A stretch of DNA of 64,000 nucleotides from Parvularculaceae bacterium (GTDB taxonomy: Bacteria; Pseudomonadota; Alphaproteobacteria; Caulobacterales; Parvularculaceae): contig JANQMJ010000019.1 of NCBI GenBank assembly GCA_028280115.1, positions 60,622 through 124,621 of the forward strand, read 5' to 3'. Made by a program: the position numbers and the translations under genes. The notes beneath the pieces are model-generated. The model saw nothing but the letters and a program-made list of their open reading frames with translations, was not told where the DNA came from and did no database searches. Positions 35,823 to 45,352 of this stretch are shown piece after piece; position 1 is the stretch's first letter; every line of letters starts with the position of its first letter.

Positions 35823-36554
35823 ATGAAAGCGTTCCCGGCGGAATTCGATTCGCTTCTCACCGAGCGGGCTCACGCCTTGCTCAAAACCCCGTCCGCCGCC
35901 GGCGCTATGCAAGCGCCGGGCAAAACGCCCATCGCCGTCTTCGCCAATGTCATGGCGCGTTCCCGCGCCGCAGCTTGCGTCAAATTGCTCGACCGCGCCA
36001 TGCGCGGCGCGCTGCGGCGGATGCGCACGCCCATTCCACGCGAGACGATAACGGGCATGCGCGAGAATTACGCGGAGTTGTTGCCGAAAACCATGCGCGT
36101 CCAAACCGCCGACTTGAACAGCCGCCGTTCGCGCGCGGCGGCGGCGGCGGAGCGCATCGGGCTCTTGCGGCTCATGAGTTCGCAGAGTCTGCGCAAACTC
36201 GCCGAGACCGTCACCGGGCTTTCCCTCGCACCCAACCCCGATCGGCAGGTGATTCTCTATGAGCCCGGCGATTATTCAGGCCCCCATAACGATCATCATC
36301 CCGAAGAGCCGTGTGCCCGCGACGGCTATGTGGACGTTCACATTTACTTCTCGACGCCGGCGGTAAAAAACCAACTGCTTGTCTACGAGGAGCGCGGATG
36401 CCTCACTGAAGCCGTGGACGTCAGCACGCCTTCAGGGCTCGCGGTCTATCGCTTGCCGTTTTGGCACTACACGACGCCGCTTTTGGCGAAAGGAACAAGC
36501 CAACGCGCAGCAAACCGATGGGTGCTCTTGAGTTCTTACGACATCGATCGCTGA
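35823..36554 (+). CDS. 2OG-Fe(II) oxygenase-like protein
   Basis: A 243-residue protein. The C-terminal half has the double-stranded beta-helix iron pattern: His-x-Asp in GPHNDHHPE (about 155-163), a later His in LPFWHYTTPL (about 213-222) and an Arg near RWVLLSSYD (about 232-240). The N-terminal 100 residues are helical and Ala/Arg rich. No substrate can be assigned. The upstream 77 bp are AT-rich and promoter-like. Confidence 0.6.
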   Translation: MKAFPAEFDSLLTERAHALLKTPSAAGAMQAPGKTPIAVFANVMARSRAAACVKLLDRAMRGALRRMRTPIPRETITGMRENYAELLPKTMRVQTADLNSRRSRAAAAAERIGLLRLMSSQSLRKLAETVTGLSLAPNPDRQVILYEPGDYSGPHNDHHPEEPCARDGYVDVHIYFSTPAVKNQLLVYEERGCLTEAVDVSTPSGLAVYRLPFWHYTTPLLAKGTSQRAANRWVLLSSYDIDR

Positions 36555-36615
36555 TCAGGCGCGCCGGCGCTCGACAAAGGTTGCAAGCCTTGCGCCGAGC
36601 CACTATTCCCGCCCC

Positions 36616-37956
36616 ATGCAGCTAGACGCCCAATCCATTCTCGAAACGCTCCTTGCCGACGCCAAGGCCGCCGGAGCGGACGCCGCTGACGCGGTTCTCT
36701 ATCGCGCCGTCTCTCACGGCGTGACCTGGCGCATGGGCAATCTTGAAGACGTAGAGCGCGCAGAAAGCGCCGATCTCGGCCTGCGCATCATCGTCGGCAA
36801 GCGACAGGCCTCGGTCTCAACCACCGACCACTCCCGCAGCTCGCTCAAAGAACTCGCCGACCGCTGCGCCGCCATGGCCAAAGCGGCGCCGGAAGATCCC
36901 TATTGCTGCCTGGCGCCGGAAGACCGCCTCGCCAGGCCGCCCCATAAGGATCTCGATCTCGGCGACTACGCCGAACCCTCGACCGAAGCGCTCAAGGCGC
37001 GCGCCGCCGAATGCGAAGCGGCGGCTCTTGCGGTCAAGGGCGTGATCAACTCCTCCGGCGCCATGGCGAGCTACGGCGAGGGCTCGAAATGGCTCGCCAC
37101 CAGTCATGGATTTTTCGGTCAATCGGGCGGCTCCAATCATTCCGTTTCGGTCAGCGTCCTTGCGCAGGACGAAAACGGCATGGAGCGCGATTATGATTAC
37201 GATTCGAAAACGCACTTCGACGACCTCAAACCGGCTGGGCAAATCGGCCAAAGCGCAGGCGAGCGCACGGTCCGGCGCTTGTCGCCCAAAAAAGCAAAAA
37301 GCCGCCCTGCGCCCGTCATGTTCGACAACCGCCTTTCGGCGTCGCTGCTTTCCCACCTCGCCGGCGCCGTCAACGGCGGCGCGATCGCCCGCGGCGTGAG
37401 TTTTCTGAAAAACAAGCTGGGCGAGCAGGTTTTCGATTCATCGATCAATATCGTCGACGACCCGCACATTCCCCGCGGCGCCGGCTCGCGGCCCTTTGAC
37501 GGAGAAGGCGTCGCAAACGAACGCATCGATCTTGTCAAAAATGGCGTTCTGACCGCCTGGCTGATGAATGCCAGCCATGCAAGGCAGCTCGATCTTGAGA
37601 CCAATGCGCGTGCTGTCCGCGGGACAAGCGGCGCGCCCGGCGCCGGTTCGACCAATCTTTATCTAGAAGCGGGAACGGCGGCCCCGGACGTGTTAATGAA
37701 AGAAGCCAAAGAAGGCCTGCTCGTCACCGACATGTTCGGCCCCCAGGTCAATTCCAACACCGGGGATTATTCCGTCGGCTGTTCGGGCTTTTGGTTTGAA
37801 AACGGCGCGATCGCCTATCCGGTCAGCGAAATCACGATCGCCGGCAATCTGCTGGAGATGTTTGCCTGCCTGGCGCCGGCGAACGATCTTGAATTTCGCG
37901 GCGCGATGAACGCGCCAAGCGTGCTGATCCCGTCAATGACGGTCGCCGGCGACTAG
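36616..37956 (+). CDS. pmbA: TldD/PmbA family protein, PmbA type
   Basis: A 446-residue PmbA-like protein. It has the N-terminal GVTWRMGNLEDVERAES region, a central SSGAMASYGEGS and the C-terminal glycine-rich NSNTGDYSVGCSGFW segment (about 377-391). PmbA pairs with TldD as a heterodimeric metalloprotease that matures modified peptides and degrades CcdA in E. coli; the metal site is in TldD, not seen here. In many alphaproteobacteria it precedes cysQ, DUF4170 and the lipid A genes, the order partly seen here. Confidence 0.92.
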   Translation: MQLDAQSILETLLADAKAAGADAADAVLYRAVSHGVTWRMGNLEDVERAESADLGLRIIVGKRQASVSTTDHSRSSLKELADRCAAMAKAAPEDPYCCLAPEDRLARPPHKDLDLGDYAEPSTEALKARAAECEAAALAVKGVINSSGAMASYGEGSKWLATSHGFFGQSGGSNHSVSVSVLAQDENGMERDYDYDSKTHFDDLKPAGQIGQSAGERTVRRLSPKKAKSRPAPVMFDNRLSASLLSHLAGAVNGGAIARGVSFLKNKLGEQVFDSSINIVDDPHIPRGAGSRPFDGEGVANERIDLVKNGVLTAWLMNASHARQLDLETNARAVRGTSGAPGAGSTNLYLEAGTAAPDVLMKEAKEGLLVTDMFGPQVNSNTGDYSVGCSGFWFENGAIAYPVSEITIAGNLLEMFACLAPANDLEFRGAMNAPSVLIPSMTVAGD

Positions 37957-37971
37957 CGAGCGGAGCGAGCC

Positions 37972-38208
37972 ATGTCCGACGAAAAACAATTGTTGCATCT
38001 CGTCTTCGGCGGCGAGCTTGAAAATCTCGAAGACGTGAAGTTTCGCGACTTGGCGGCGCTCGACATTGTCGGCGTCTATCCGAACTACGCCGCCGCGGAG
38101 GAAGCTTGGCGCGCCAAGGCGCAGGCGACCGTCGACAATGCGCATATGCGTTATTTCATCGTGCACATGCACCGCCTGCTCGATCCCGACGGCGACGGCA
38201 AGTTTTGA
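37972..38208 (+). CDS. DUF4170 protein
   Basis: A 78-residue alphaproteobacterial protein, typical in the segment LVFGGELENLEDVKFRDL and the terminal LLDPDGDGKF. Function unknown; conserved next to lipid A genes. Its stop (TGA 38206-38208) overlaps the TTG start of the phosphatase, suggesting coupling. Confidence 0.85.
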   Translation: MSDEKQLLHLVFGGELENLEDVKFRDLAALDIVGVYPNYAAAEEAWRAKAQATVDNAHMRYFIVHMHRLLDPDGDGKF

Positions 38209-38897
38209 CCGCACTGACGCCAGAGACGTTTGCAACGCCGAAGGGGCGCCGCCGCGCCTGGCGCGAGCTTATGTTCGCCGACCACGGCATGTTGCGGAAA
38301 TTCTACGACAACACGCATGAAATCGCGCCCAGCAAGATGTGGCGCACTTATCAACCCTCTCCCGCCGATCTTCGTAAATGGAAGCGGCGCGGCGTTCGCA
38401 CAATCATCAATCTTCGCGGCGAAACGTCGACCGGTTATTATTTGCTCGAAGAAGAAACCTGCAAGGCGCTGGGGCTGACGCTGAGATCGTTCCGCGTCTT
38501 CTCCCGCGAAGCGCCGTCGCGGGAGATCATTCGCGGCGCGCAGAAATTGTTCGATGAGATCGAGTATCCCGCGGTCATGCATTGTAAATCCGGCGCGGAT
38601 CGCGTCGGCATGATGGCGACGCTTTATCTTTTCTTTTGCGAGGGCCGGCCGCTCAACGAGGCGGTGCAGCAACTGTCGTTCAAATACGGCCATGTCAGGC
38701 AAGGCAAGACCGGCGTCATCGACTATGCGTTTGAAAAATATATCGAATATGCCCGCGCGAATGACAAATCGCTTTCTTCCGTTGAGGATTTCCTTGCCTG
38801 GGCGGACAGCGAATACGATTCGGCGCGCACCAAACAGGAATATCACGGCGCCTGGTGGGGCAATTTCCTGACGGAAAGAATTTTGAGGCGGGAATAA
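38205..38897 (+). CDS. Dual-specificity/tyrosine phosphatase-like protein
   Basis: A 230-residue protein from TTG 38205, which overlaps the DUF4170 stop by four bases (TTGA); the frame is open further upstream but only as shadow of DUF4170. The catalytic P-loop is HCKSGADRVG, with Cys and Arg in the Cys-x5-Arg spacing. A general-acid Asp may lie upstream. Similar proteins dephosphorylate phospho-tyrosine/serine or phosphoinositide-like substrates; the true substrate is unknown. The site is usually occupied by cysQ in relatives, so a replacing phosphatase is a plausible inference. Confidence 0.75.
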   Translation: MTALTPETFATPKGRRRAWRELMFADHGMLRKFYDNTHEIAPSKMWRTYQPSPADLRKWKRRGVRTIINLRGETSTGYYLLEEETCKALGLTLRSFRVFSREAPSREIIRGAQKLFDEIEYPAVMHCKSGADRVGMMATLYLFFCEGRPLNEAVQQLSFKYGHVRQGKTGVIDYAFEKYIEYARANDKSLSSVEDFLAWADSEYDSARTKQEYHGAWWGNFLTERILRRE

Positions 38898-38901
38898 TGA
38901 G

Positions 38902-39411
38902 ATGAAAGATGTGACTAAAGATGACCAATGGAAAGAATGGATGGAGGAATTCAAATCAGAATCAGACCGTGCATGTGCAGTGCTCGGACCGGCAGTTCTT
39001 GATTCACAACTCTATCATCTTCTGAAGGATTATTTTGTTAATGATCCCACTAAAACTGAAAAGCTATTCGAAGGCCCTGCTGGCCCTGCCGCCAACTTTT
39101 CATCACGTATTAATCTAGCCTATGCTCTTGGATTTATATCTCCTGACGAGTTGTACGATTTAAATATCATACGAAAGATTCGTAATAAATTCGCGCATGA
39201 ACTACATGGTCTTACGTTTTCAATTCAACATATTTCGGATCTCTGCAGAAAGCTGAAATACCCTGACAAAGCGGCGCTTTCCGACATGGTTTTAAATGAT
39301 CGTGATCGCTTTGTTTTGACTGTTGTTCTGCTCGCAAATTGGATTGCTTTACGTCGATTGGGAATCCGTGACAGCCGGCGTATTGTACAAAAGGAAGTTC
39401 AATTCGTATGA
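38902..39411 (+). CDS. MltR-like (mannitol repressor family) protein
   Basis: A 169-residue helical protein matching the MltR family: FSSRINLAYALGFISPDELY (about 66-85), then DLNIIRKIRNKFAHELHG and HISDLCRKLKYP. E. coli MltR represses mannitol uptake, but the family is broad and no mannitol genes are here. Base composition is markedly AT-richer than the neighbours, and it starts 5 bp after the phosphatase gene. Probably transferred. Confidence 0.8.
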   Translation: MKDVTKDDQWKEWMEEFKSESDRACAVLGPAVLDSQLYHLLKDYFVNDPTKTEKLFEGPAGPAANFSSRINLAYALGFISPDELYDLNIIRKIRNKFAHELHGLTFSIQHISDLCRKLKYPDKAALSDMVLNDRDRFVLTVVLLANWIALRRLGIRDSRRIVQKEVQFV

Positions 39412-39418
39412 GGCATGT

Positions 39419-39440
39419 TTGAGAACAGAAAACTTCTCAA
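39419..39440. terminator. Hairpin between convergent genes
   Basis: TTGAGAA (39419-39425) and TTCTCAA (39434-39440) pair perfectly around an 8-base loop, with AT-rich flanks. It lies between the MltR-like gene and the ABC transporter and could end either transcript. Confidence 0.5.
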
Positions 39441-39441
39441 T

Positions 39442-41229
39442 TTACTCAGAAAATAGCTGAAGCGCCGCCTGGCGAGCGTAGGCGCCCTTTTTCGCCAGCA
39501 ATTCGTCATGGACGCCGGTTTCGATAATGCGGCCGCCCTCCATAACCGCGATGAAATCGGCGTTCTTTACGGTCGACAGGCGATGGGCGATGACAAGCGT
39601 CGTCCTGCCCTTGGTGAGGCGGCTAAGCGCTTCCTGGATTTTCGTTTCCGATTCCGCATCAAGCGCCGACGTCGCCTCGTCAAGCAAGAGGATCGGCGCA
39701 TCTTTCAAAAACGCCCGCGCGAGCGCAATCCGCTGGCGTTGACCGCCCGAAAGATTCGCGCCGCCCTCGCCCAGCGGCGTGTCATAACCGTTCGGCAGAG
39801 TGCTGATGAAATCATTGGCCGCCGCCTCTGTCGCCGCGCGGATAATGTCCGCGCGCGATGCGCCGGGCCTGCCGAAGGCGATGTTTTCAAGCGCCGACAT
39901 GTTGAACACCACGGCGTCCTGGCTGACCATCGCAATGCGCGCGCGCAGCGACCGCAGCGTGACCTGCGCAATGTCGACGCCGTCGATGAGAATTCTTCCG
40001 GCGTCAGGCTCGTAAAGCCGGGGCAGGAGATTCATGAGCGTTGATTTTCCCGCGCCGGATTCGCCGACCAGCGCCGCCTGCTTGCCGGCCGGCACATCAA
40101 GCGTAACGCCCTCCAGCGCGCGGCGTTCAGAGCCGTATGAAAAACCGACATTTTCAAACCGGATCGCGCCTGGGCCGGAAGGCAGCCCAGCGGCGTCGGG
40201 CGCGTTTTCAATCGTCGGCCTGGCGTCGATCAGCCAAAGCATGCGTTCAAGCGCGCCAAAGCCTTCCTGCATGGCCGCGTTCAGCGTGCCCAGCCCGCGC
40301 GCCGGCTGCGACAATAACAGCAATGCGATGATGAAGCCGGTAAATTCCGAAACCGACAACGCGCCGGCGCTGATCCGCATCGCCACGACCGCGACGATAA
40401 TCGCGATCGCCACAGCGCCGGCGAAGAAGATGAACGGCTCGTTTAGCGCGCGGGCGTAAGCCATCTTTTTGAGCAGCCCCAGCCGGACGTCGAACGCATC
40501 GGCCGCGCGCGCGCGTTCAAGGGGTTCGATCTGATAGGATTTCACCATGCGCGCGCCGGACAGCGTTTCTCCGAGCAGCGCCGTCAAGTCGCCCGCCTGC
40601 GCCTGCGCATCAGACGAGGTTCGCCGTAAAAACTTCCCGATCCGCGCGACGGGAACGCCGATCACCGGATAGACGGCCAGCACTATGAGAAACAGAACCC
40701 AGTCGTAATAAATCATGATCGCGCACAGTCCGACGAGGGTCAGCACGTCGCGCACGGCGTTCGCGGCGCGCTCCAGCGTTTCACGCAGAACCACTGTGTC
40801 GTTGGTGAAGCGGGAGATGAACTGGCCGGAATTTTCGCGCCGAAGCTGCGCGAAATCGAGCGCCATCAGGCTGGAAAACATATTGTTCTGCAGATCGCGC
40901 AAGACCGCGAGCGCCGCCCCAGCCGAAAGCCGGGCCTGCAGATATTGGGACACTGCGTTCAGTGCGCCGAGGGCAAGCACCAAGGCCGGTCCGAATATCA
41001 GCACCTGCCTGAGCGATGGAGCAAATCGGTCGGTCCCGCCCGCAAGACCGGCATTGATCCACTCGACGCCTACGGGAATGGCGCTGGCCGAGCCCGCATA
41101 AGCGGCCATCGCCAGCAGCGACAGCGCTAGCCGCGGCCAATAGCGCGAGAGATAGTCCCGCCACAGCCGCCAGGCTAGCGCGCGCGAGGACATCGGACCG
41201 ATTCGAGCGTTGGCGTGATCAGCGTCCAT
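39442..41229 (-). CDS. msbA: ABC transporter, MsbA-type lipid A exporter
   Basis: A 595-residue half transporter. Six TM segments (about 30-300) precede the ATPase with Walker A GESGAGKST (389-397), signature LSGGQ (493-497) and Walker B ILLLDEAT (513-520). It would flip lipid A core across the inner membrane, acting as a homodimer. It lies opposite the acyltransferase-waaA-lpxK-lpxL set, starting 104 bp from it, so a divergent promoter between 41230 and 41332 is likely. Multidrug exporters of the same family are the alternative. Confidence 0.85.
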   Translation of the reverse strand: MDADHANARIGPMSSRALAWRLWRDYLSRYWPRLALSLLAMAAYAGSASAIPVGVEWINAGLAGGTDRFAPSLRQVLIFGPALVLALGALNAVSQYLQARLSAGAALAVLRDLQNNMFSSLMALDFAQLRRENSGQFISRFTNDTVVLRETLERAANAVRDVLTLVGLCAIMIYYDWVLFLIVLAVYPVIGVPVARIGKFLRRTSSDAQAQAGDLTALLGETLSGARMVKSYQIEPLERARAADAFDVRLGLLKKMAYARALNEPFIFFAGAVAIAIIVAVVAMRISAGALSVSEFTGFIIALLLLSQPARGLGTLNAAMQEGFGALERMLWLIDARPTIENAPDAAGLPSGPGAIRFENVGFSYGSERRALEGVTLDVPAGKQAALVGESGAGKSTLMNLLPRLYEPDAGRILIDGVDIAQVTLRSLRARIAMVSQDAVVFNMSALENIAFGRPGASRADIIRAATEAAANDFISTLPNGYDTPLGEGGANLSGGQRQRIALARAFLKDAPILLLDEATSALDAESETKIQEALSRLTKGRTTLVIAHRLSTVKNADFIAVMEGGRIIETGVHDELLAKKGAYARQAALQLFSE

Positions 41230-41332
41230 TGCGGCGCGTTGTTCCCTGCGTCTTCATTGCATCATCATCGCCGTCGCCGCGCCTTCAAGCAAGCTATTGA
41301 CCGCGATGGAAAATTGAGGAACGCCATGACCG

Positions 41333-42052
41333 ATGTTCAAACGCGTGGCCAAAAGCAAATTCGCCCTCCAAACGATCGCCTTCCTGATCGGCGCCTATAT
41401 CCGCATCGTGGATTGGACCGCCCGCGGAAATATTATCAAAAAGGAACATTTTGACGCCGCCCTCGCCGAGGGCAAAGGCGCGATCCTGGTTTTCTGGCAC
41501 GGGCGCATGCTGCTTGGCGCGACCATACGAAAAGTCGTCGATCGACGTTTTTTCATGCTCATATCGTTGCATCGGGACGGGGAAATGATCGCAAGATCGG
41601 TTGAATCTTTCGGCGTCGAATTCATCCGCGGCTCCGCCGCCAATCCCAAAAGACCCGACGCGGACAAGGGCGGCGCGTCAGCCACAGCGCAAATGATCGC
41701 CGCCCTACAAAATGGCGATGTCGTCGGGATCACGCCCGACGGCCCGCGCGGCCCGGCGGAAACAATCCAGCCCGGCCTTATCAAGCTCGCTCAGTTTTCA
41801 GGCGCGCCGATCGTTCCGGCGGGTTTTTCGAGTTCCCGGGGACGCCGGCTGAAGACCTGGGACAGGTTTCTTTTTTCCTTGCCGTTTTCCCGTTGCGTCT
41901 ATGTCGCCGGGCCGCCAATCTGGGTATCCCCGGAAAATGATCCCGAAGCGCTTGAATCCGCGCGCCGCAAGGTGGAAAACGCGCTACAAAGCGTTACGCG
42001 GCAAGCTGACGAGCTTGCCGGCCGAAAGGACGTCAACGAGATCGAGTATTGA
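41333..42052 (+). CDS. DUF374/lysophospholipid acyltransferase family protein
   Basis: A 239-residue membrane-associated protein. ILVFWHGRMLL (about 51-61) carries the His that stands in the acyltransferase motif, and TPDGPRGPAETIQPG (about 134-148) is the family hallmark. DUF374 lies beside waaA and lpxK in many alphaproteobacteria, and its role in lipid A or phospholipid acylation is inferred. Its stop overlaps the waaA start by one base (TGATG). Confidence 0.85.
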   Translation: MFKRVAKSKFALQTIAFLIGAYIRIVDWTARGNIIKKEHFDAALAEGKGAILVFWHGRMLLGATIRKVVDRRFFMLISLHRDGEMIARSVESFGVEFIRGSAANPKRPDADKGGASATAQMIAALQNGDVVGITPDGPRGPAETIQPGLIKLAQFSGAPIVPAGFSSSRGRRLKTWDRFLFSLPFSRCVYVAGPPIWVSPENDPEALESARRKVENALQSVTRQADELAGRKDVNEIEY

Positions 42053-43371
42053 TGACCGCAAACCCAATGACGGCGAAATTGCGCGAACCGCTCGGCCTGA
42101 AGATCTACCGCGCGGTCAGCCGCGCCGCAGAGCCGGTCGCAGGCTTTGCCTTACAGCGGCGCCTGAAAGCGGGCAAGGAAGACGCCGAGCGCATCGCGGA
42201 AAGACGCGGCATCCCAAGCCGCACGCGGCCTAAAGGCCCGCTGGTCTGGATACACGGCGCCAGCGTGGGCGAATCCCTGTCTGTACTTCCGCTCGTGGAG
42301 CGGCTGCACGAGTTGCGGCCGGCGCAAACGTTTCTGGTTACGACCGGCACGGTGACGTCTGCGACGCTATTGGCCGAGCGCCTGCCCGATAACGCCTTTC
42401 ACCAATATATTCCGCTCGACCATCCCGATTTCGTAAACGCCTTTATCGACCACTGGCGCCCTGATGCGACGGTTTTTGTCGAATCTGAATTCTGGCCAAA
42501 TCTTATCCTTGCGGCTCGTCAAAAGACGCCCTTTATGGCGCTGATCAACGGTCGCATGTCGCCGCGCTCCTTTGAGGACTGGAAGCGGCAGCCGAATTCA
42601 ATCAAGTTCTTGCTTTCCTCATTCGATCTCATGCTGGCGCAAGACCAGCATAATGCGGAGCGCCTGGAAGCGCTCTCCGGCCAATCTGTCCAGATGCTCG
42701 GCAACTTGAAAAACGCAGCGCCGGCCTTGCCTGCGGTCGATGCTGAAATTGAAAAGCTGAAACGACAGTTCGGCGCACGCCCTTGCTGGCTCGCTGCCAG
42801 CACCCATCCGGGCGAAGAAGACGCGATCTGTGAAGCGCACAAGATTCTCAGCGGCGAGTTTGACGATCTTTTGACCATCATCGCGCCGCGCCATCCCGGA
42901 CGCGGGGCAGAGGTCAGGGACGCCGCGCGCGAAAAAGGCCTTTGCGCCGCCCGGCGATCGGAAAACCAGGACGTCACGAACGAAACCGACCTCTATATCG
43001 CGGACACGTTAGGCGAACTGGGCGTCTTTTACCGGCTAAGCGACATTGCATTTGTCGGCGGCAGCCTCAATCCTAAAGGCGGGCACAATCCGCTTGAACC
43101 GGCCCGTCTCGGCACGGCGATCCTTCATGGTCCGCATACGTTTAATTTCGTGGAAACCTACGCCTCCATGCGCATGGTCGGCGGCGCGGCGCTCATTCGC
43201 AACGAAAGAGAACTGGCGACCGCCGTGCGGCGCCTGCTGGCGGATGGAAAAACCCGCGCGGCCATGGCGAACGCCGCCAGCGCCGCCGCTGAATCGAACG
43301 CGGAAAAGACGCTCGCCGACATCTGCGAGGCGATCTTGACCCGTCTTCCAGAGACGACCCCGCACGTATGA
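42052..43371 (+). CDS. waaA: 3-deoxy-D-manno-octulosonic acid transferase (Kdo transferase)
   Basis: A 439-residue GT30 transferase that adds Kdo to lipid IVA. N-terminal membrane-proximal region, then VWIHGASVGES (about 64-74), VESEFWPNLI (about 143-152), and the GGSLNPKGGHNPLEPA donor motif (about 341-356). I use ATG 42052; a TTG at 42049 would add one residue. It overlaps lpxK by ATGA. Confidence 0.95.
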   Translation: MTANPMTAKLREPLGLKIYRAVSRAAEPVAGFALQRRLKAGKEDAERIAERRGIPSRTRPKGPLVWIHGASVGESLSVLPLVERLHELRPAQTFLVTTGTVTSATLLAERLPDNAFHQYIPLDHPDFVNAFIDHWRPDATVFVESEFWPNLILAARQKTPFMALINGRMSPRSFEDWKRQPNSIKFLLSSFDLMLAQDQHNAERLEALSGQSVQMLGNLKNAAPALPAVDAEIEKLKRQFGARPCWLAASTHPGEEDAICEAHKILSGEFDDLLTIIAPRHPGRGAEVRDAAREKGLCAARRSENQDVTNETDLYIADTLGELGVFYRLSDIAFVGGSLNPKGGHNPLEPARLGTAILHGPHTFNFVETYASMRMVGGAALIRNERELATAVRRLLADGKTRAAMANAASAAAESNAEKTLADICEAILTRLPETTPHV

Positions 43372-44360
43372 TTCGCGAACCCTGGTTTTGGCGCAGCAAT
43401 ACGCTCGCAGCGCGCATTATCGCACACGGCGTCAGTCCCCTTTCAGCCGCATACGATCTCGCACAGCGCGCGCGTTGGACGTTAAACGCGCCGGCCAGCA
43501 TTCCGGTTCCAACCATCTGCATCGGCAATGCGACACTTGGCGGGGTGGGCAAAACGCCTTGCGCCATCGCGCTTCAAAAGCTGCTCGCCAAGGCGGGCGT
43601 TAACGGCCAAGTCGTCACGCGCGGCTATGGCGGCGCGTGGGCGGGCCCGCTCAAAGTCGACGCCGAGACGCATAATGCCGGTGATGTCGGCGACGAAGCC
43701 CTTTTGCTTGCGCGTCGGGCGATAACATGGGTCTCGCGCAATCGAACCGCCGGCGCGCAAGCCGCCGCGCAGGACGGCGCTGATGTGGTTATCCTGGATG
43801 ACGGCTTTCAAAATCCGACGATCGCCAAGACAGTGTCCATTTTGATGATTGACGCGGACGACCCGGCCGGCAACGGCAAAGTATTTCCCGCCGGACCGAT
43901 GCGCGAGCCGCTCAAACGCGCCAAGGCGCGCGCTGATGTTACAATCTATGTCGGCCCGAGCGAGGATGCGGCAAGGCGCGCCGCCAAGGAGAACAATTCG
44001 CCCCACGCCGCCTGGCTTGCGCCGGTCGGCGCGCCGGCGCCGAGGCGGGTCATCGCCTTTTGCGGCATCGGCAGGCCGCAAAAGTTTTTCGATTCTTTAA
44101 GCGCCGCCGGCTTTGACGTCGCCCAGACGGTTGGATTTTCCGATCATCACGCATTTACCGAACATGAACTCAGCGCGCTTAATCGATTGTCTGCGGAGAA
44201 AAGCGCCGCGCTGATAACGACCGAAAAAGACCATGTGCGATTGCCGATGCGTTTTGCAGATGACATCCTGACCTTTCCCGTCGAAATGCTCTTTCATCAA
44301 CCGGCGCTTTTGACCGACGCCGTCCTTTCGGCGATCAGGCCGCATATGCGCGCTGAATAA
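43368..44360 (+). CDS. lpxK: Tetraacyldisaccharide 4'-kinase
   Basis: A 330-residue kinase that phosphorylates the 4' position of the disaccharide to give lipid IVA. P-loop GNATLGGVGKTPCAIALQKL (about 45-64), VTRGYGG (about 75-81) and ILDDGFQNP (about 142-150) are characteristic. Length typical. It starts within the waaA stop and precedes lpxL by 10 bp. Confidence 0.95.
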   Translation: MIREPWFWRSNTLAARIIAHGVSPLSAAYDLAQRARWTLNAPASIPVPTICIGNATLGGVGKTPCAIALQKLLAKAGVNGQVVTRGYGGAWAGPLKVDAETHNAGDVGDEALLLARRAITWVSRNRTAGAQAAAQDGADVVILDDGFQNPTIAKTVSILMIDADDPAGNGKVFPAGPMREPLKRAKARADVTIYVGPSEDAARRAAKENNSPHAAWLAPVGAPAPRRVIAFCGIGRPQKFFDSLSAAGFDVAQTVGFSDHHAFTEHELSALNRLSAEKSAALITTEKDHVRLPMRFADDILTFPVEMLFHQPALLTDAVLSAIRPHMRAE

Positions 44361-44370
44361 CCGCAGGCGA

Positions 44371-45327
44371 ATGCGCGAAACGACCCCAACATACGACCTG
44401 CGTCATGAATTGCCGGATCCGCGCGCGGATCGCCCCGTGACCTTCGGGCGCCGCCTTGAATATGCCGGGTTCCTGCTGGTCATGGGGCTGTTGCGATTGA
44501 TGGGCGTTGATCGCGCCTCGGCGTTCGTCGGCGGTATTACGCGTTTTCTCGGCCCGAAACTGCGCCCGATTTCAAACCGCGCGGAACGAAATCTCAGGCT
44601 GATCTTTCCGGACTGGAGCGAGGACAAAATCCGCCGCACCACCGCCGACGTTTGGGAAAATCTCGGCCGCACGGTCGCGGAATACGCTCATCTCGACAAG
44701 CTGCGCGTCGTCGGGGAGCGCCCGCGTATTGTTTGCGAAGGCGGCGAGAAGGTCATCAAGGTCGTGCAGGCGCATGGGCGCGCGATTTTCGTCACCGGCC
44801 ATTTCGCAAACTGGGAAGTCCCCGGCATCGCCGCGCATCAGCTGCAACTGCGCTTCGGCGTTATCTATCGCCCGACCAACAATCCTCTCATCGACCAGGC
44901 CATCATCAAAACCCGCGGCGCCGTCATGACCCGCCGGCAGATCCCCAAAGGCGCGGCCGGCGCACGCGCCTTGATCGAATTGCTCAAGGACAAATTTTCG
45001 ATTGCGATCTTGTCAGACCAAAAGCTTGTCTCGGATGGGATCGCCGTGCCGTTCATGGCACAGACGGCAATGACGTCGCCCGTCGCCGCCCGCTTGGCCG
45101 TCCGCTACAAGCTTCCCGTGATCCTGATCGCCGCTGAGCGCGTCGGCGGCGCGCATTTTCGCGTACGGATCAACGATCCCATCGCCTTCGAGGCCACCGG
45201 CGATTTGCGCGCGGACATCAAGGCGCTGACCGTCAAGATCAATGAAGCGTTGGAGCAAGAAATTCGCGCCCGGCCGGGCCAGTGGCTATGGCTGCATCGG
45301 CGTTGGCCGGAAAGCGCGGAGCGCTAG
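44371..45327 (+). CDS. lpxL: Lipid A lauroyl/myristoyl acyltransferase (LpxL/LpxM type)
   Basis: A 318-residue LpxL/HtrB-family acyltransferase. One N-terminal membrane helix (about 29-45), then NRAERNLRLIFPDWSEDKIR (about 69-88), the catalytic TGHFANWE (about 146-153, with HxxxxE spacing) and LSDQKLV (about 219-225). It adds a late secondary acyl chain to Kdo2-lipid IVA. It closes the operon DUF374-waaA-lpxK-lpxL and is followed by a hairpin repeat. Confidence 0.92.
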   Translation: MRETTPTYDLRHELPDPRADRPVTFGRRLEYAGFLLVMGLLRLMGVDRASAFVGGITRFLGPKLRPISNRAERNLRLIFPDWSEDKIRRTTADVWENLGRTVAEYAHLDKLRVVGERPRIVCEGGEKVIKVVQAHGRAIFVTGHFANWEVPGIAAHQLQLRFGVIYRPTNNPLIDQAIIKTRGAVMTRRQIPKGAAGARALIELLKDKFSIAILSDQKLVSDGIAVPFMAQTAMTSPVAARLAVRYKLPVILIAAERVGGAHFRVRINDPIAFEATGDLRADIKALTVKINEALEQEIRARPGQWLWLHRRWPESAER

Positions 45328-45352
45328 ACCTTCGGGCGATTAATGTGCACCG

